The notes below the pieces were generated by a model. The model saw nothing but the letters and a program-made list of their open reading frames with translations. It searched no databases and was not told the origin of the DNA. From positions 46,901 through 110,900 of the forward strand of contig NZ_LJIC01000061.1 of the NCBI RefSeq assembly GCF_001295845.1: a stretch of 64,000 nucleotides of DNA, in the 5' to 3' direction. The DNA is from Rhodopseudomonas sp. AAP120. GTDB lineage: Bacteria; Pseudomonadota; Alphaproteobacteria; Rhizobiales; Xanthobacteraceae. Shown here one piece after another: positions 7,457 to 15,642 of the stretch; within the stretch, counting starts at the first letter, position 1; each line of letters opens with the position of its first letter. The translations under genes and the position numbers were made by a program.

Positions 7457-8577
7457 CAGTCGATGCTCCCCTTGTTGGCCTGCACGACGGCGTCGGCGAG
7501 CGACAGCTCGCGGCCGGCTTTTTTCGCGTCGCCGATCAGCGCATGCGCCTTGGCGAGCAGATCTTCGGACTTCGGCTTGTCGCCGGCCTCGATCTGGCGC
7601 TCGTCGAGGTTCGACGCCTGCAGCGACACCGGCGTCGCGGCCAGCAGTGCGGTGACATCGGCCAGTCCTTCGGCGGTAGCGCACAGCGCGGCGTACTTCT
7701 CGCGCTGCGCTGGGACGATCTTCTTGTCCTTCAACGCACCTTCGAGAAGCGCCGTTACCTTGGCGTCGTGATCGGTCTTGTCGCGCGCGGCGAGCTGCGC
7801 GGTCAGAGTCGTGACTTGCGCGGTCGCGGCATTGAGATTGGCGAGCGCCTGGTCGTGCACCAACTTGTCGACCTTCGCCGTCGAGAGGCCGGTGATCGCC
7901 GACAGACAGGCCTGGCCGTCCGCACTCTCAGCGAGACCGAGCGCCTTGGCGATCGGCCGCAGCGGGTCATTCGACAGCTTGCTGATCGCCGCGAGGCACG
8001 CAGCCTCGTCGGCGCCTTCCGCGAGGCCCAAAGCCAGCGCGATCGCCTTCAACATGGATTGCTCCTTGGGGGTGAGAGAGGCGGACGCGATCGCCGCCAT
8101 CGGGAGAGCCGGAGCCGCGACCAGCGCGACCGAATGCAGCCACAGCGCCAAGCCATCCTTCGTGTGCGGAAATGTCGGCGACACGAAGCGATGGGTGCGG
8201 GCCTTCAGCGCCGCAGCGCCAGCGGCGAGCATCTCGACCATCGCGAACGTGCCTTCAGGCCGCGCTTCGAGCTTTTTGATCCAACCAACCGCATCGGCCT
8301 TCTCGCCGAGTTTGGCCTTGGTCGGGATGCCGTGGTCGAAGTCGAACGGAATGTCGATGCCGTCCGCCTGGAAGCGGGCAACCAGACGCTCGGGCTCGAA
8401 GATGAAATGGCGGCCGTCGCGACAATCAACCGGGCCGCGCGGTGTCACCTGGATCCAACGCTCGGCGCCGTCGCCATCGGCCGCGAGTGCCGAGACGTCG
8501 ATCGTCACCACGCCGAACGCCACATCGGGCGCTGCGTCGAGCATGGCGATCAGGGGGCTTGCGGAGGGCTGCGTCAT
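7456..8577 (-). CDS. Mu gpI-like prohead protease with scaffold domain
   Basis: A 373-residue protein. The N-terminal half (about residues 20-170) has the gpI pattern: WIQVTPRG-PVDCRDGR, FEPERLVARF, PFDFDHG-IPTKAKLGEKADAVGWIKKLE and HRFVSPTF. gpI is a serine-type protease that matures the prohead. The C-terminal half is mostly helical (Ala/Leu-rich coiled coil), consistent with a fused scaffold, as in Mu where I and scaffold Z share the same 3' end. An internal scaffold start is likely but I cannot place it. It precedes the decoration and capsid genes. Confidence 0.85.
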   Translation of the reverse strand: MTQPSASPLIAMLDAAPDVAFGVVTIDVSALAADGDGAERWIQVTPRGPVDCRDGRHFIFEPERLVARFQADGIDIPFDFDHGIPTKAKLGEKADAVGWIKKLEARPEGTFAMVEMLAAGAAALKARTHRFVSPTFPHTKDGLALWLHSVALVAAPALPMAAIASASLTPKEQSMLKAIALALGLAEGADEAACLAAISKLSNDPLRPIAKALGLAESADGQACLSAITGLSTAKVDKLVHDQALANLNAATAQVTTLTAQLAARDKTDHDAKVTALLEGALKDKKIVPAQREKYAALCATAEGLADVTALLAATPVSLQASNLDERQIEAGDKPKSEDLLAKAHALIGDAKKAGRELSLADAVVQANKGSID

Positions 8578-8644
8578 GGGTGCACATCTAGCCGTGCACC
8601 TCAGGCGTCGGGCCGCTGACAGATGTCAGCGGTGATGGTCGGAG

Positions 8645-8818
8645 CTAGGTGTCGGATTTCCCGGCGTAGGCCCGCGCCGCCTGTTCGGCCTGCTTGCGCG
8701 TCATGCGCCCAGACATCCGACGCCGCGCCGGGTGATCGTCGAAGTAGAGATACTTCGCCTCGCGGCCTGGAGCGGCCGGGACTTCGAAGCTCTCTTCGTG
8801 CTCGATCACCCGCGTCAT
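8645..8818 (-). CDS. Small basic phage protein
   Basis: A 57-residue protein starting MTRVIEHEESFEVPAAPGRE and ending AGKSDT. It contains a C-terminal helix with TRKQAEQAARAYAG. It lies in the gap between the gpF-like and protease genes and ends 67 bases before the protease start. The in-frame upstream ATG would add Arg/Trp-rich residues and is less likely. Function unknown. Confidence 0.5.
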   Translation of the reverse strand: MTRVIEHEESFEVPAAPGREAKYLYFDDHPARRRMSGRMTRKQAEQAARAYAGKSDT

Positions 8819-9086
8819 GGGGCCGATCCTACCCGACCATCGCCACCTGCGTCGAGCCATCCCGGAAATCAGCCGCGTTAAAGCGTCATTTAAGCCGCCT
8901 GGCGCGTTGCCGCCCGTGCCTGACGGAATTGTCCGTCCCGACCGCCGGACGCATCAGTGGCCGTTTCTGAGGCTCGCGTCCGACCGGTTGCGGGTATGGC
9001 CCGCCGGGCCTATATTCCGGCTGCAGCCGAGTCACGTGCGCCATCCGCTTTTAGGGTGTGGGGAGGTAACGGCCCCCCGGCTGCTT
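8819..9086. other. 268-base gap in the head gene cluster
   Basis: No convincing gene. A 52-codon minus frame (9044-8886, starting MAHVTRLQPEYRP, Pro/Arg-rich, no clear ribosome binding site) is the only candidate and is weak. The palindrome GGCCCG-C-CGGGCC at 8999-9011 could be regulatory. In Mu a separate promoter precedes the I gene, so a late promoter here is possible, but I see no clear motif. Confidence 0.3.
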
Positions 9087-10328
9087 TCACTCCCTTTCCG
9101 ATTTCAATCTCGCTTCGCGCCGCCTGATTTCGGCCTGGCGCCGCGCCGTCGCGGCGAACAGGGTGCGGACCTGTGCGTAGCCCGCGGTCGATCTGCGGAT
9201 CGCAAGCACCCAATGCACGCCTCCGATCACCGCGAGCACGTGGCGGATCATCGGGTTGCCGCCGTCGAGCCATTCGCCCGTGTCGAGGATCGACTGCACC
9301 AGACCGAAGCTGGCGACGTCGACAGCAGCGTGCTTGCCGGCTTTCTTCGTGATCACGTCGTTCGCGACGGCCACGATCTCGGTCCGTGCCCCCAGCTCCT
9401 CGGCCGCGCGCGCCGAGGCCGCGACCGGCAGATGCACGCGCTCCTCCATCTTCTGCATCGCCTTCGGCCAATCGCCGCGCCAAAGCTTGCCGATCGTTTC
9501 CTGCGCGCGATCGGCGCCGGCCTCGGCCAGCGTGTCGGAGAGCTGCGTCACCAGCGTGCGGGCCCGGGACAGGCCGGGATTGGTCTGCCAGCCGGGGTCG
9601 ATGCCGCGCGGAACGCGCGTGACCTCGCCGGTGCGCCGGTTGACGTAGTCGGCCGCGCCATAGTCCGGCGCGTCTTCCGAGTAGCCTTCCTGCGCGAGGT
9701 AGCGGTCGCGGTCCTCGCCGTCGAGCTGCTGCACGCTGCATTTGCAGCCCCAGCCGTTGGGCGGGTAGTGCGTCCCCCACCAGGCGTCGTCGACCGGCTT
9801 GATGGTGCCGGCCCAGCCGAGATGCTCAGGCCGCTTTCGTTCCGCGGTCGAACGCACATACAGCAAATACGGCCGCGACGCCTTGGTGCGCTGGATGCGA
9901 TTCCACTGGCCGGCGGCGCGCGCGGTGCGGACGTTGCTCCAGAACGTCGTCTCCAGTCGGCCCGGCTTGGTGAAATCGACGGTCTTGTCTCTCCACTTGC
10001 CGGTCGGGTCCGACACCGTCTTCGGACCCCACCATCCATGCGGCGTCAAACGCGCCTGCATGTCGGCCTTGAAGGCCTCGAAGCCCTGGCCGTTCGCGAT
10101 CGCCTTGTCGATCGCCGCCTTGAACTCCGAGAGCACCCGCGTCTCGGTGACGCCGGCGACCGTGAAGCCGTGCGCATGCTCCTGGCCCCACACGTCGAGC
10201 CACGAGAACGCGGGCTTCAGGTTCTTGTCGCGGAAGTAGTCGAGGATCTCCGGCGGCGTCTGAAAGCCGCGCTTGGCGGCGGCGAGCCGCGCCAGCAGCT
10301 CCACGGCCTGGAGGCGCGTGAGCCGCAT
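9087..10328 (-). CDS. Mu gpF-like minor head protein (SPP1 gp7 family)
   Basis: A 413-residue protein starting MRLTRLQAVELLARLAAAKR. It shows the SPP1 gp7/MuF signature: a WSNVRTARAAGQW segment, then WWGTHYPPNGWGCKCSV with paired Cys, then DPGW-QTNPG. MuF proteins sit inside the head near the portal and are needed for head assembly. It starts two bases after the portal stop. A C-terminal ~90-residue segment (from about ALRK at the GGVHWVLAIRR region) is beyond the core domain. Confidence 0.85.
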   Translation of the reverse strand: MRLTRLQAVELLARLAAAKRGFQTPPEILDYFRDKNLKPAFSWLDVWGQEHAHGFTVAGVTETRVLSEFKAAIDKAIANGQGFEAFKADMQARLTPHGWWGPKTVSDPTGKWRDKTVDFTKPGRLETTFWSNVRTARAAGQWNRIQRTKASRPYLLYVRSTAERKRPEHLGWAGTIKPVDDAWWGTHYPPNGWGCKCSVQQLDGEDRDRYLAQEGYSEDAPDYGAADYVNRRTGEVTRVPRGIDPGWQTNPGLSRARTLVTQLSDTLAEAGADRAQETIGKLWRGDWPKAMQKMEERVHLPVAASARAAEELGARTEIVAVANDVITKKAGKHAAVDVASFGLVQSILDTGEWLDGGNPMIRHVLAVIGGVHWVLAIRRSTAGYAQVRTLFAATARRQAEIRRREARLKSERE

Positions 10329-10330
10329 CG

Positions 10331-11929
10331 TCAGTCCACCGCGTCGCCGAGGCCGCGCGCCTTGGCGGTGAGCCGCGCCAGCGCCTCGGCGAGCTTACTG
10401 CCGTCGACCTTGGCGGCGAGCTGCGGCAGCATCTCCTCGAGCTCCGCGAAACTGGACGCGCGGGCGACCGCCTCGCGCAGCGGCGCCAGCATCGGGTCGA
10501 CTAGGACTTCCCAATCGCCCATAGCATCCGCCACCAGCGCGTCGAGTTCGTCCTGATCGGCCGCGGCGATCGCGCCGGCGTCCGCCGCCAGCGTGGCGGT
10601 GCCGCCGCAGGCCGGGCAGCGGCAACCGGCCGACAGCTTCGCGGCCTTCTTCGGATCATCGTTGGCGGCGACGATATCCTGTTGCCCGGCGCTATCGCGC
10701 CGCGGCGTCAGCACCTCGTCTGTCTCGCCCGGCTCGGACAGGCCGAACTTGCTGCGGATCTCCGCCTGCGAGACGCGCAAACCGAACGGCACGAGCTTGG
10801 CGACGCCGTCCGACAGCGCCTTGGTGTCCTCGGGCTCAGCGACCGGATATTCCGCGCTCGGATAGACCTCCTGCGGCCCGAAGTTCATCGCCACCGCCCA
10901 GACGATGTGGTCGCGGTTGACGGTGTTCGCGAGTTGCCGGCCGTCCGCGCGCTGGATGTCGAGGCGCACTTCGTTGTGCACCTTGGCTTGCGCCATCGAC
11001 GCGCCGTTGTCGGACGTCATGGTCTGGCCGACGACCAGCTTCGACACCTGCTTGTCGAGATAGTCGAGGAGCTGGCCGAACACGGCTTCGCCGCGCTGGC
11101 CCTTGGTCTCGATGAAATCCAGCCCCATTCCCTGCGGGATGATCGCCGCGGCGTCGGACGCGATCGAGCGCACCGCCTGCAGCAGCGCCTTCTTGTCGGC
11201 CTCGGATGCGCCGGCGTGATAGCGGCCGATCCGCAGCGGGATGCCGTAGATCTCTGCGAAGGCCGACCAGTCCTTCAGGGCGAACGACTGCAACAGGAAC
11301 GCCCAGGCGGCGGCCCGCGCGAAGCCGCGGCGGATCGGAATGCCCGCCTTGCTCCGCGGCGCGTGCACGATGAAGGTCGGCTTGGCTAGCGGCTCACCTT
11401 CCATGCTGCCGTCGACCGCGAGCCGCAGTTCCGTTTGCGAGACCGGATCGAACTGGAAAAACCGCTGGTCGCGCCACTTGTAGGCGACCGGCCGCAGCGC
11501 ACCGCGCTCGTACTCCCAAAGCGGCTCGATCACCGCATAGCCCTTGGCGATGCCGTCCGTGAGCAGGCCGGTGGCGTCATGAAAGCCGGGATCGTTCACC
11601 AGTTCGTGGACGAAATCGACGATCTTGGTCGGCACCCCCTTCGGCGCCTTGACGCTGGGGGCCACGCCCTCGATCGCCAGCCGCCGCGTCTGCACCTGGC
11701 TGGCGTAATGGAGGTAGCGCTCCTCCATCTCCTCGGCGAGCGTCAGATAGTCCCGCGCCGAGCCGATCGTCGCCTGATGCAGCACATAGGCCAGCCGCTC
11801 CGGCGTCAGCCCGGAGGCGACCCGCTCGTGATGCACCGCGCGGACGCCGATCGTGGTCGGCGTCGCGACTTCCTTCGACAGCAGCGAGGCGTCGATCGGC
11901 TGCCCGTCAGGCCCGAGAAGCTTCACCAC
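10331..11929 (-). CDS. Portal protein (DUF935, Mu gp29-like)
   Basis: A 532-residue protein. DUF935 marks include LTLAEEMEERYLHYASQVQTR, DWSAFAEIYGIPLRIGRYH and the PQGMGLDFIE segment. It forms the dodecameric DNA entry ring of the head. The C-terminal part (about residues 405-440) carries a CRCPACGG cluster of Cys that could bind metal. It overlaps the terminase stop by seven bases. Confidence 0.9.
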   Translation of the reverse strand: MVKLLGPDGQPIDASLLSKEVATPTTIGVRAVHHERVASGLTPERLAYVLHQATIGSARDYLTLAEEMEERYLHYASQVQTRRLAIEGVAPSVKAPKGVPTKIVDFVHELVNDPGFHDATGLLTDGIAKGYAVIEPLWEYERGALRPVAYKWRDQRFFQFDPVSQTELRLAVDGSMEGEPLAKPTFIVHAPRSKAGIPIRRGFARAAAWAFLLQSFALKDWSAFAEIYGIPLRIGRYHAGASEADKKALLQAVRSIASDAAAIIPQGMGLDFIETKGQRGEAVFGQLLDYLDKQVSKLVVGQTMTSDNGASMAQAKVHNEVRLDIQRADGRQLANTVNRDHIVWAVAMNFGPQEVYPSAEYPVAEPEDTKALSDGVAKLVPFGLRVSQAEIRSKFGLSEPGETDEVLTPRRDSAGQQDIVAANDDPKKAAKLSAGCRCPACGGTATLAADAGAIAAADQDELDALVADAMGDWEVLVDPMLAPLREAVARASSFAELEEMLPQLAAKVDGSKLAEALARLTAKARGLGDAVD

Positions 11930-13248
11930 AGCGCACGCCCTCCGGAGGTTTCGAACAGATTGGAGCCGGCCTCAGTCCGCGCCGACTGATAGCCGTCATA
12001 GGCCGGCACGCCGTCGCCGGCGGCGTGGATGCCGAGGAACGCCGCCCAGGTGCGGTCGGCGTGATCATCGTCGCGTTCGGCAACGAAGCGAGGCGCGCCG
12101 GTGGCGGACGCCACCTTGCGCAGCTTGTGCAGATCCGAGCGCAGCGCCACGTCGCCCTCGCGGATGCGGACCTTGCGGTCCTCGAACGCTTCCTTGCCGG
12201 CGGTCGCGAGGATCAGCTTGTTCGGGATGGTGAACAGCACGCCCTCGACCACGCTTCCCCATTTGGCCTGCGCATCCTCGACCACCTTTTCGCCCATGCC
12301 GGTCTGGTCGATGCAGGCGCGCGCGACACGGTAGCGCGTCATCACGTCGTCGAAGGCCGCATCCATGGCGGCAAAGGTGGCGCGTTTCTGCTCGATCCGC
12401 TCGCGCTCCCACAACACGTCGCCGATCAGCTCCCACACCCAGATCACATGCAGGTCGTTGCGCCGGCCGATGTCGCGGCCGACGAAGCACGGATTGTTGC
12501 GATAGCCGGACGGGTCGCCCGCGCGTGGATCCTCGCAAGCGGTGATCAGATCATAGGACAGCCAGGCGCTCGCTTCGTCGAGCCACTTCAGCTCGTACTC
12601 CTGGGCCCAAGCGTCGTCGTCGTTGATGCCGGCCTTCAGCTCGTCGACGCTGCGCGGCAGGCCTTCAGCGACCGCCTTGTAGATGTCGACGAAATGTCGC
12701 GACCAGACGTCGTCCTTTCCGGTCGCCAGCTCGTAGAACTTATTGTCCTTGCCGTTGCCAGTGGAGGTCACGCGCAGATTGTGGCCGGCCGAGATCACCG
12801 GAAACAGCGCCTTCCAGATCTCGCGCGAGTCCTTGTGGAAGGCGAACTCGTCCAGGAACACGTTCGACGAAAAGCCGCGGGCGGTGTCCGGGTTCGCTGG
12901 CAGCGCGGTGATGCGGCTGCCGTGCGGCAGCGTCACCTCCAGCGCCTTGTAGGAGCCGGCCTGGCCCTGCCAGTCGAACTCCTGTGCGTCGAAACCCAGC
13001 TGATAAGCCTGGCAGTGGCGCTTGATGCCTTCGTCCATCGCTTCCTTGGCCTGACGCTCGCCGCGCGACAGGATCACCCAGCGCTTGCGTTGGCTCTGCA
13101 CGGCCGCCCCGAAGCAATCGTCGGTGATCTCCAACGTCGTGGTGAACGTCTTGCCGGTCTGGCGGGCGAACATGCCGAGCTTGAAGCGCGACCGATCGAG
13201 GAACCAGGTACGCTGAAAGCCGTAGAGCGGGACGGCAGCGGCGCTCAT
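11923..13248 (-). CDS. Terminase large subunit (Mu gp28-like)
   Basis: A 441-residue packaging motor. Walker A-type ARQTGKT lies at residues 28-34 and the Walker B/coupling motif NVFLDEFAF near residue 130. The C-terminal nuclease half includes GRDIGRRNDLHVIW and RVARACIDQTGMGEKV. It pumps DNA into proheads and, in Mu, cuts host-flanked DNA headful-wise. It overlaps the DUF3486 gene upstream by four bases and the portal gene downstream. Confidence 0.9.
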   Translation of the reverse strand: MSAAAVPLYGFQRTWFLDRSRFKLGMFARQTGKTFTTTLEITDDCFGAAVQSQRKRWVILSRGERQAKEAMDEGIKRHCQAYQLGFDAQEFDWQGQAGSYKALEVTLPHGSRITALPANPDTARGFSSNVFLDEFAFHKDSREIWKALFPVISAGHNLRVTSTGNGKDNKFYELATGKDDVWSRHFVDIYKAVAEGLPRSVDELKAGINDDDAWAQEYELKWLDEASAWLSYDLITACEDPRAGDPSGYRNNPCFVGRDIGRRNDLHVIWVWELIGDVLWERERIEQKRATFAAMDAAFDDVMTRYRVARACIDQTGMGEKVVEDAQAKWGSVVEGVLFTIPNKLILATAGKEAFEDRKVRIREGDVALRSDLHKLRKVASATGAPRFVAERDDDHADRTWAAFLGIHAAGDGVPAYDGYQSARTEAGSNLFETSGGRALW

Positions 13249-13826
13249 GTCGTGATCCCGTAGATGTCCTCGCGGATTTTCTTGAGCAGCGCCGCGCCGT
13301 CGAGCTGGCCGGCGCTGTCGGCCGCGTCGTCGATCGCCTTTGCGGTCTTGGCCAGCGCCTCCGCCTTGGCCTTCTCGGCCGCGCGCTTCTCGATCGCGAC
13401 GGTGCGGGCGACGTCGTCCTTGCTGGCCTTGCCGAGATGGTCGAGCGCCTTGGCGAGCAGCATCGCTTCCATCGGATCGAAGGTGACGGACTCGCCATCG
13501 GCGGCCGTGCGGGTGGCGATCTCGAACAGCACGTTGTGCATCAGTTCGATGTTCATCCGCGTGGTCTTGTCCGGATCGCTTTCACCGAGCCGGCGCACGA
13601 TGACTTCGGCCACCTGGCGCTGCCTGCGGATGCGCTCGGCGACTTCGTCGGCCTTCTTGAGGTGGCGTCCGATTGCGGACCGCGACGGCAACTCCTCCTT
13701 GTCGAGATCCAGCTCGCCGAGTTTGCGCATGATCTCGTCGATCGTGCAGCCGCGGTCACGGAGGCGGCCGATCAGGTCTCGCACTTCCTCGGGCAGACGG
13801 TCGATCGACGACGGCCGGTTCGCCAT
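13245..13826 (-). CDS. DUF3486 protein (Mu gp27-like, probable small terminase)
   Basis: A 193-residue protein starting MANRPSSIDRLPEEVRDLIG. The N-terminal IGRLRDRGCTIDEIMRKL and RSAIGRHLKKADEVAERIRR pattern is the DUF3486 helix-turn-helix region. Family members precede the large terminase in Mu-like phages and probably recognise the packaging site. The C-terminal half is Ala/Lys-rich coiled coil. Confidence 0.88.
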   Translation of the reverse strand: MANRPSSIDRLPEEVRDLIGRLRDRGCTIDEIMRKLGELDLDKEELPSRSAIGRHLKKADEVAERIRRQRQVAEVIVRRLGESDPDKTTRMNIELMHNVLFEIATRTAADGESVTFDPMEAMLLAKALDHLGKASKDDVARTVAIEKRAAEKAKAEALAKTAKAIDDAADSAGQLDGAALLKKIREDIYGITT

Positions 13827-13829
13827 GGC

Positions 13830-14141
13830 TCAGTCCTTAGGGCTGGGCCGCGCCACCATCGGGTGCGGCCGGCCGTTCGCGACGTCGCGGCCGAGCTTGG
13901 TCAGCGTCGCGATCGTCATCTTGCGGCCGCTCAGTTCGATCTCGCTGCGCTTCACCAGGCGATGCTGATCGAGCAGTACGATGTCGGCTTCGACCACGTC
14001 GGGATAAACCCGATGCCGCAGCTCCTGTGCGGCCTTGGTCAGCAGAGGCGCCGACAGTTCGTAGTTGTCCTGTTCGGCCAGCAGCCGCAGCAGCACCAGG
14101 CGGCGATCCTTGTCGAACACTTCGGTAAGCGTGTCGCTCAT
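13830..14141 (-). CDS. Mu gp26-like small winged-helix protein
   Basis: A 103-residue protein starting MSDTLTEVFDKDRRLVLLRL. The AEQDNYELSAPLLTKAAQEL and TIATLTKLGRDVANGR segments resemble a winged helix (helix-turn-helix plus wing). It occupies the gp26 position between the gp25-like and gp27-like genes. ATGA overlap with the preceding gene fixes the start. The function of gp26 in Mu is not established. Confidence 0.75.
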   Translation of the reverse strand: MSDTLTEVFDKDRRLVLLRLLAEQDNYELSAPLLTKAAQELRHRVYPDVVEADIVLLDQHRLVKRSEIELSGRKMTIATLTKLGRDVANGRPHPMVARPSPKD

Positions 14142-14593
14142 GCCGATTTCTCCCGTTTCTCGTCGAGCATGTGACCGAGGATCATTTCCAGCGTGCGGTC
14201 GATCTTGTTGGCCGTCTTCTCGACGCCCTTGATGGTCTCGATCGAGGTGGCGACCTGCGTCTCGACGCGGCCGACCCGCTCGGAGAGCTGCTCCATCTCG
14301 GTGCGGCCGGGCAGTTGCCTGACGTCGCTTTCCAGCTTCGCCATCCGATCGGATGTCTCGCGTTCGGTCTTGACGATGCGGTCGCTGGTTTTCTTCTCGT
14401 TGTCGTCGATCTTCGACGACAGCGCCGTGATCGACGACGCGACCGATTCCATCTTCTTGTCGAACGTGGCCTTGGTCGGGAATTGGCCGCGCAGGTAGTA
14501 CATCCCGGCGAAGCCGAGGGCGGCGACCGGCATCGACAGGAACCACCAGATATCCTTCGCGAAGGCCACGGCCTCCGCCCAGCTCATTCCCAT
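14138..14593 (-). CDS. DUF2730 membrane-anchored coiled-coil protein (Mu gp25-like)
   Basis: A 151-residue protein starting MGMSWAEAVAFAKDIWWFL. One membrane segment (about residues 12-34) is followed by a long coiled coil with Ser/Thr/Lys/Glu heptads (residues 45-140). This is the DUF2730 architecture of Mu gp25. AGGGGG five bases before the ATG supports this start, and the ATG overlaps the stop of the zinc finger gene (TGATG). Role unknown. Confidence 0.8.
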   Translation of the reverse strand: MGMSWAEAVAFAKDIWWFLSMPVAALGFAGMYYLRGQFPTKATFDKKMESVASSITALSSKIDDNEKKTSDRIVKTERETSDRMAKLESDVRQLPGRTEMEQLSERVGRVETQVATSIETIKGVEKTANKIDRTLEMILGHMLDEKREKSA

Positions 14594-14814
14594 CACGTCC
14601 CCCTGTGCGTGCGGCCCCACCGCTCGCGACTATCCTGACAGTCCACGCACCGGGTCGCCGAGGGCATCGCCTTGCGGCGGGCCTCGTCGATCGGCTCCCC
14701 GCACACCGAACAATGATCGGCGCCGGGGCCTTTGTTCCGCCCGGTCGCCCGGGCGATGCACTCGTCGCGCTCCCGCTGTTCCAGCGCCTGCGCCTCATCA
14801 AGCTGATCGGTCAC
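14593..14814 (-). CDS. DksA/TraR-type C4 zinc finger protein
   Basis: A 73-residue protein with Cys35, Cys38, Cys56 and Cys59 in a C-x2-C-x17-C-x2-C arrangement (CSVCGEP ... RCVDC), the DksA/TraR finger. An N-terminal helix (QLDEAQALEQRERDECIAR) precedes it. Short phage TraR-like proteins can bind the RNA polymerase secondary channel and change host transcription. It sits between the lysis genes and gp25, a place where Mu-like phages often carry such a gene. Confidence 0.88.
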   Translation of the reverse strand: MTDQLDEAQALEQRERDECIARATGRNKGPGADHCSVCGEPIDEARRKAMPSATRCVDCQDSRERWGRTHRGT

Positions 14815-15086
14815 GGCTGCGGCCGGCTCGCTTCGACGGCTGCAGCTCGCCGGCCTTCACACGTCCTCAGGGCGGAGCGGTCGCGCCCCCAGGCGCTCGC
14901 GGTCTCGCGTTCGGTTAGGTCGCGATCCGGCAGGTCGACTGGATCGTCGCACTTCTGCTCGGCCGTCGCCGGCACGGTCGGCTGCATCATCCGCAGCAAT
15001 ACGGTCGGCTGGTCAGCGGGCTTTGTTGAGCAACCGGACACGAGCACGGCCGAGGCCCCGACGATCGCCATCAGCAAGCGCCGCAT
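14811..15086 (-). CDS. Outer-membrane spanin lipoprotein (Rz1-like)
   Basis: A 91-residue protein with a short signal peptide and lipobox LVSGC (lipidated Cys19). The mature part is Pro-containing and polar, with two further Cys (CDDPVD and LRTC). The o-spanin joins the i-spanin across the periplasm and fuses the membranes at the end of lysis. Its 5' end lies inside the i-spanin gene in another frame (74-base overlap), the classic Rz/Rz1 nested layout. Confidence 0.85.
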   Translation of the reverse strand: MRRLLMAIVGASAVLVSGCSTKPADQPTVLLRMMQPTVPATAEQKCDDPVDLPDRDLTERETASAWGRDRSALRTCEGRRAAAVEASRPQP

Positions 15087-15417
15087 TTTGCTTCTCCAAC
15101 TCTTTCAACGCGTCTTCACGGCCCTTTTCGGCCGACTTGATCGAGGCCTCGGCTGCCATCGCAGCGCGGGCCTGTTCGGCTTCGGCGCGCGCAGCCTTGG
15201 CGTTGGCTTCGGCGATCTCGGCACGCCAGTGCGCGTCGCGCTCGGCCTTGGCGGCCGCGGCGGCGTCCTCGACCATGTTGTGCACGGTGGCGACGGCGCA
15301 CCACGCGCCAAGCCCGCCGATCGCCACCAGCCCTGCGACGCCCAAAGCGACAAGCGCGGCCTTGCTGATCGGCCGCGCGAGGAAAGATGCGAGAGCCACG
15401 GGGGGCGCCGGGATCAT
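15013..15417 (-). CDS. Inner-membrane spanin (Rz-like)
   Basis: A 134-residue protein starting MIPAPPVALASF. One membrane segment (about residues 18-40, ALVALGVAGLVAIGGLGAW) is followed by an Ala/Glu/Lys-rich periplasmic coiled coil, the i-spanin architecture. The start overlaps the stop of the small membrane protein (ATGA). Its 3' end overlaps the o-spanin gene. Confidence 0.8.
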   Translation of the reverse strand: MIPAPPVALASFLARPISKAALVALGVAGLVAIGGLGAWCAVATVHNMVEDAAAAAKAERDAHWRAEIAEANAKAARAEAEQARAAMAAEASIKSAEKGREDALKELEKQNAALADGDRRGLGRARVRLLNKAR

Positions 15418-15632
15418 GTCGCAATTCCGTAAGCAACGCCGAACAGCGCTATGCCGATTCCGGCCCAGCTCCACAGAGCTGGCGTCATCACGGCATCGAG
15501 ACGATCGCTGAAGCTGAAGTCGGCGCCGTACGTGGTGTGCACCCAGCGGGCACGCACCGCGATCACCACAGCCACTGCAACGAGGATGTAGAAGCCGACG
15601 AACATGGCAACGATCCGGAAGACGCTCAGCAT
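15414..15632 (-). CDS. Small two-helix membrane protein, holin candidate
   Basis: A 72-residue protein with two membrane segments (about residues 7-27 and 50-70) separated by a polar loop (RWVHTTYGADFSFSDR). It lies between the endolysin and the spanins, exactly where phages place holins, so a holin role is reasonable but inferred; size and topology fit a class II holin. No signal peptide cleavage site is evident. Confidence 0.65.
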   Translation of the reverse strand: MLSVFRIVAMFVGFYILVAVAVVIAVRARWVHTTYGADFSFSDRLDAVMTPALWSWAGIGIALFGVAYGIAT

Positions 15633-15642
15633 CGTCGCCCCC

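Noticed and set aside
8817..10556. Plus-strand open frame (about 580 codons) over the gpF-like gene
   Set aside because: It is antisense to gpF with its Cys motif and phage operon overlaps.
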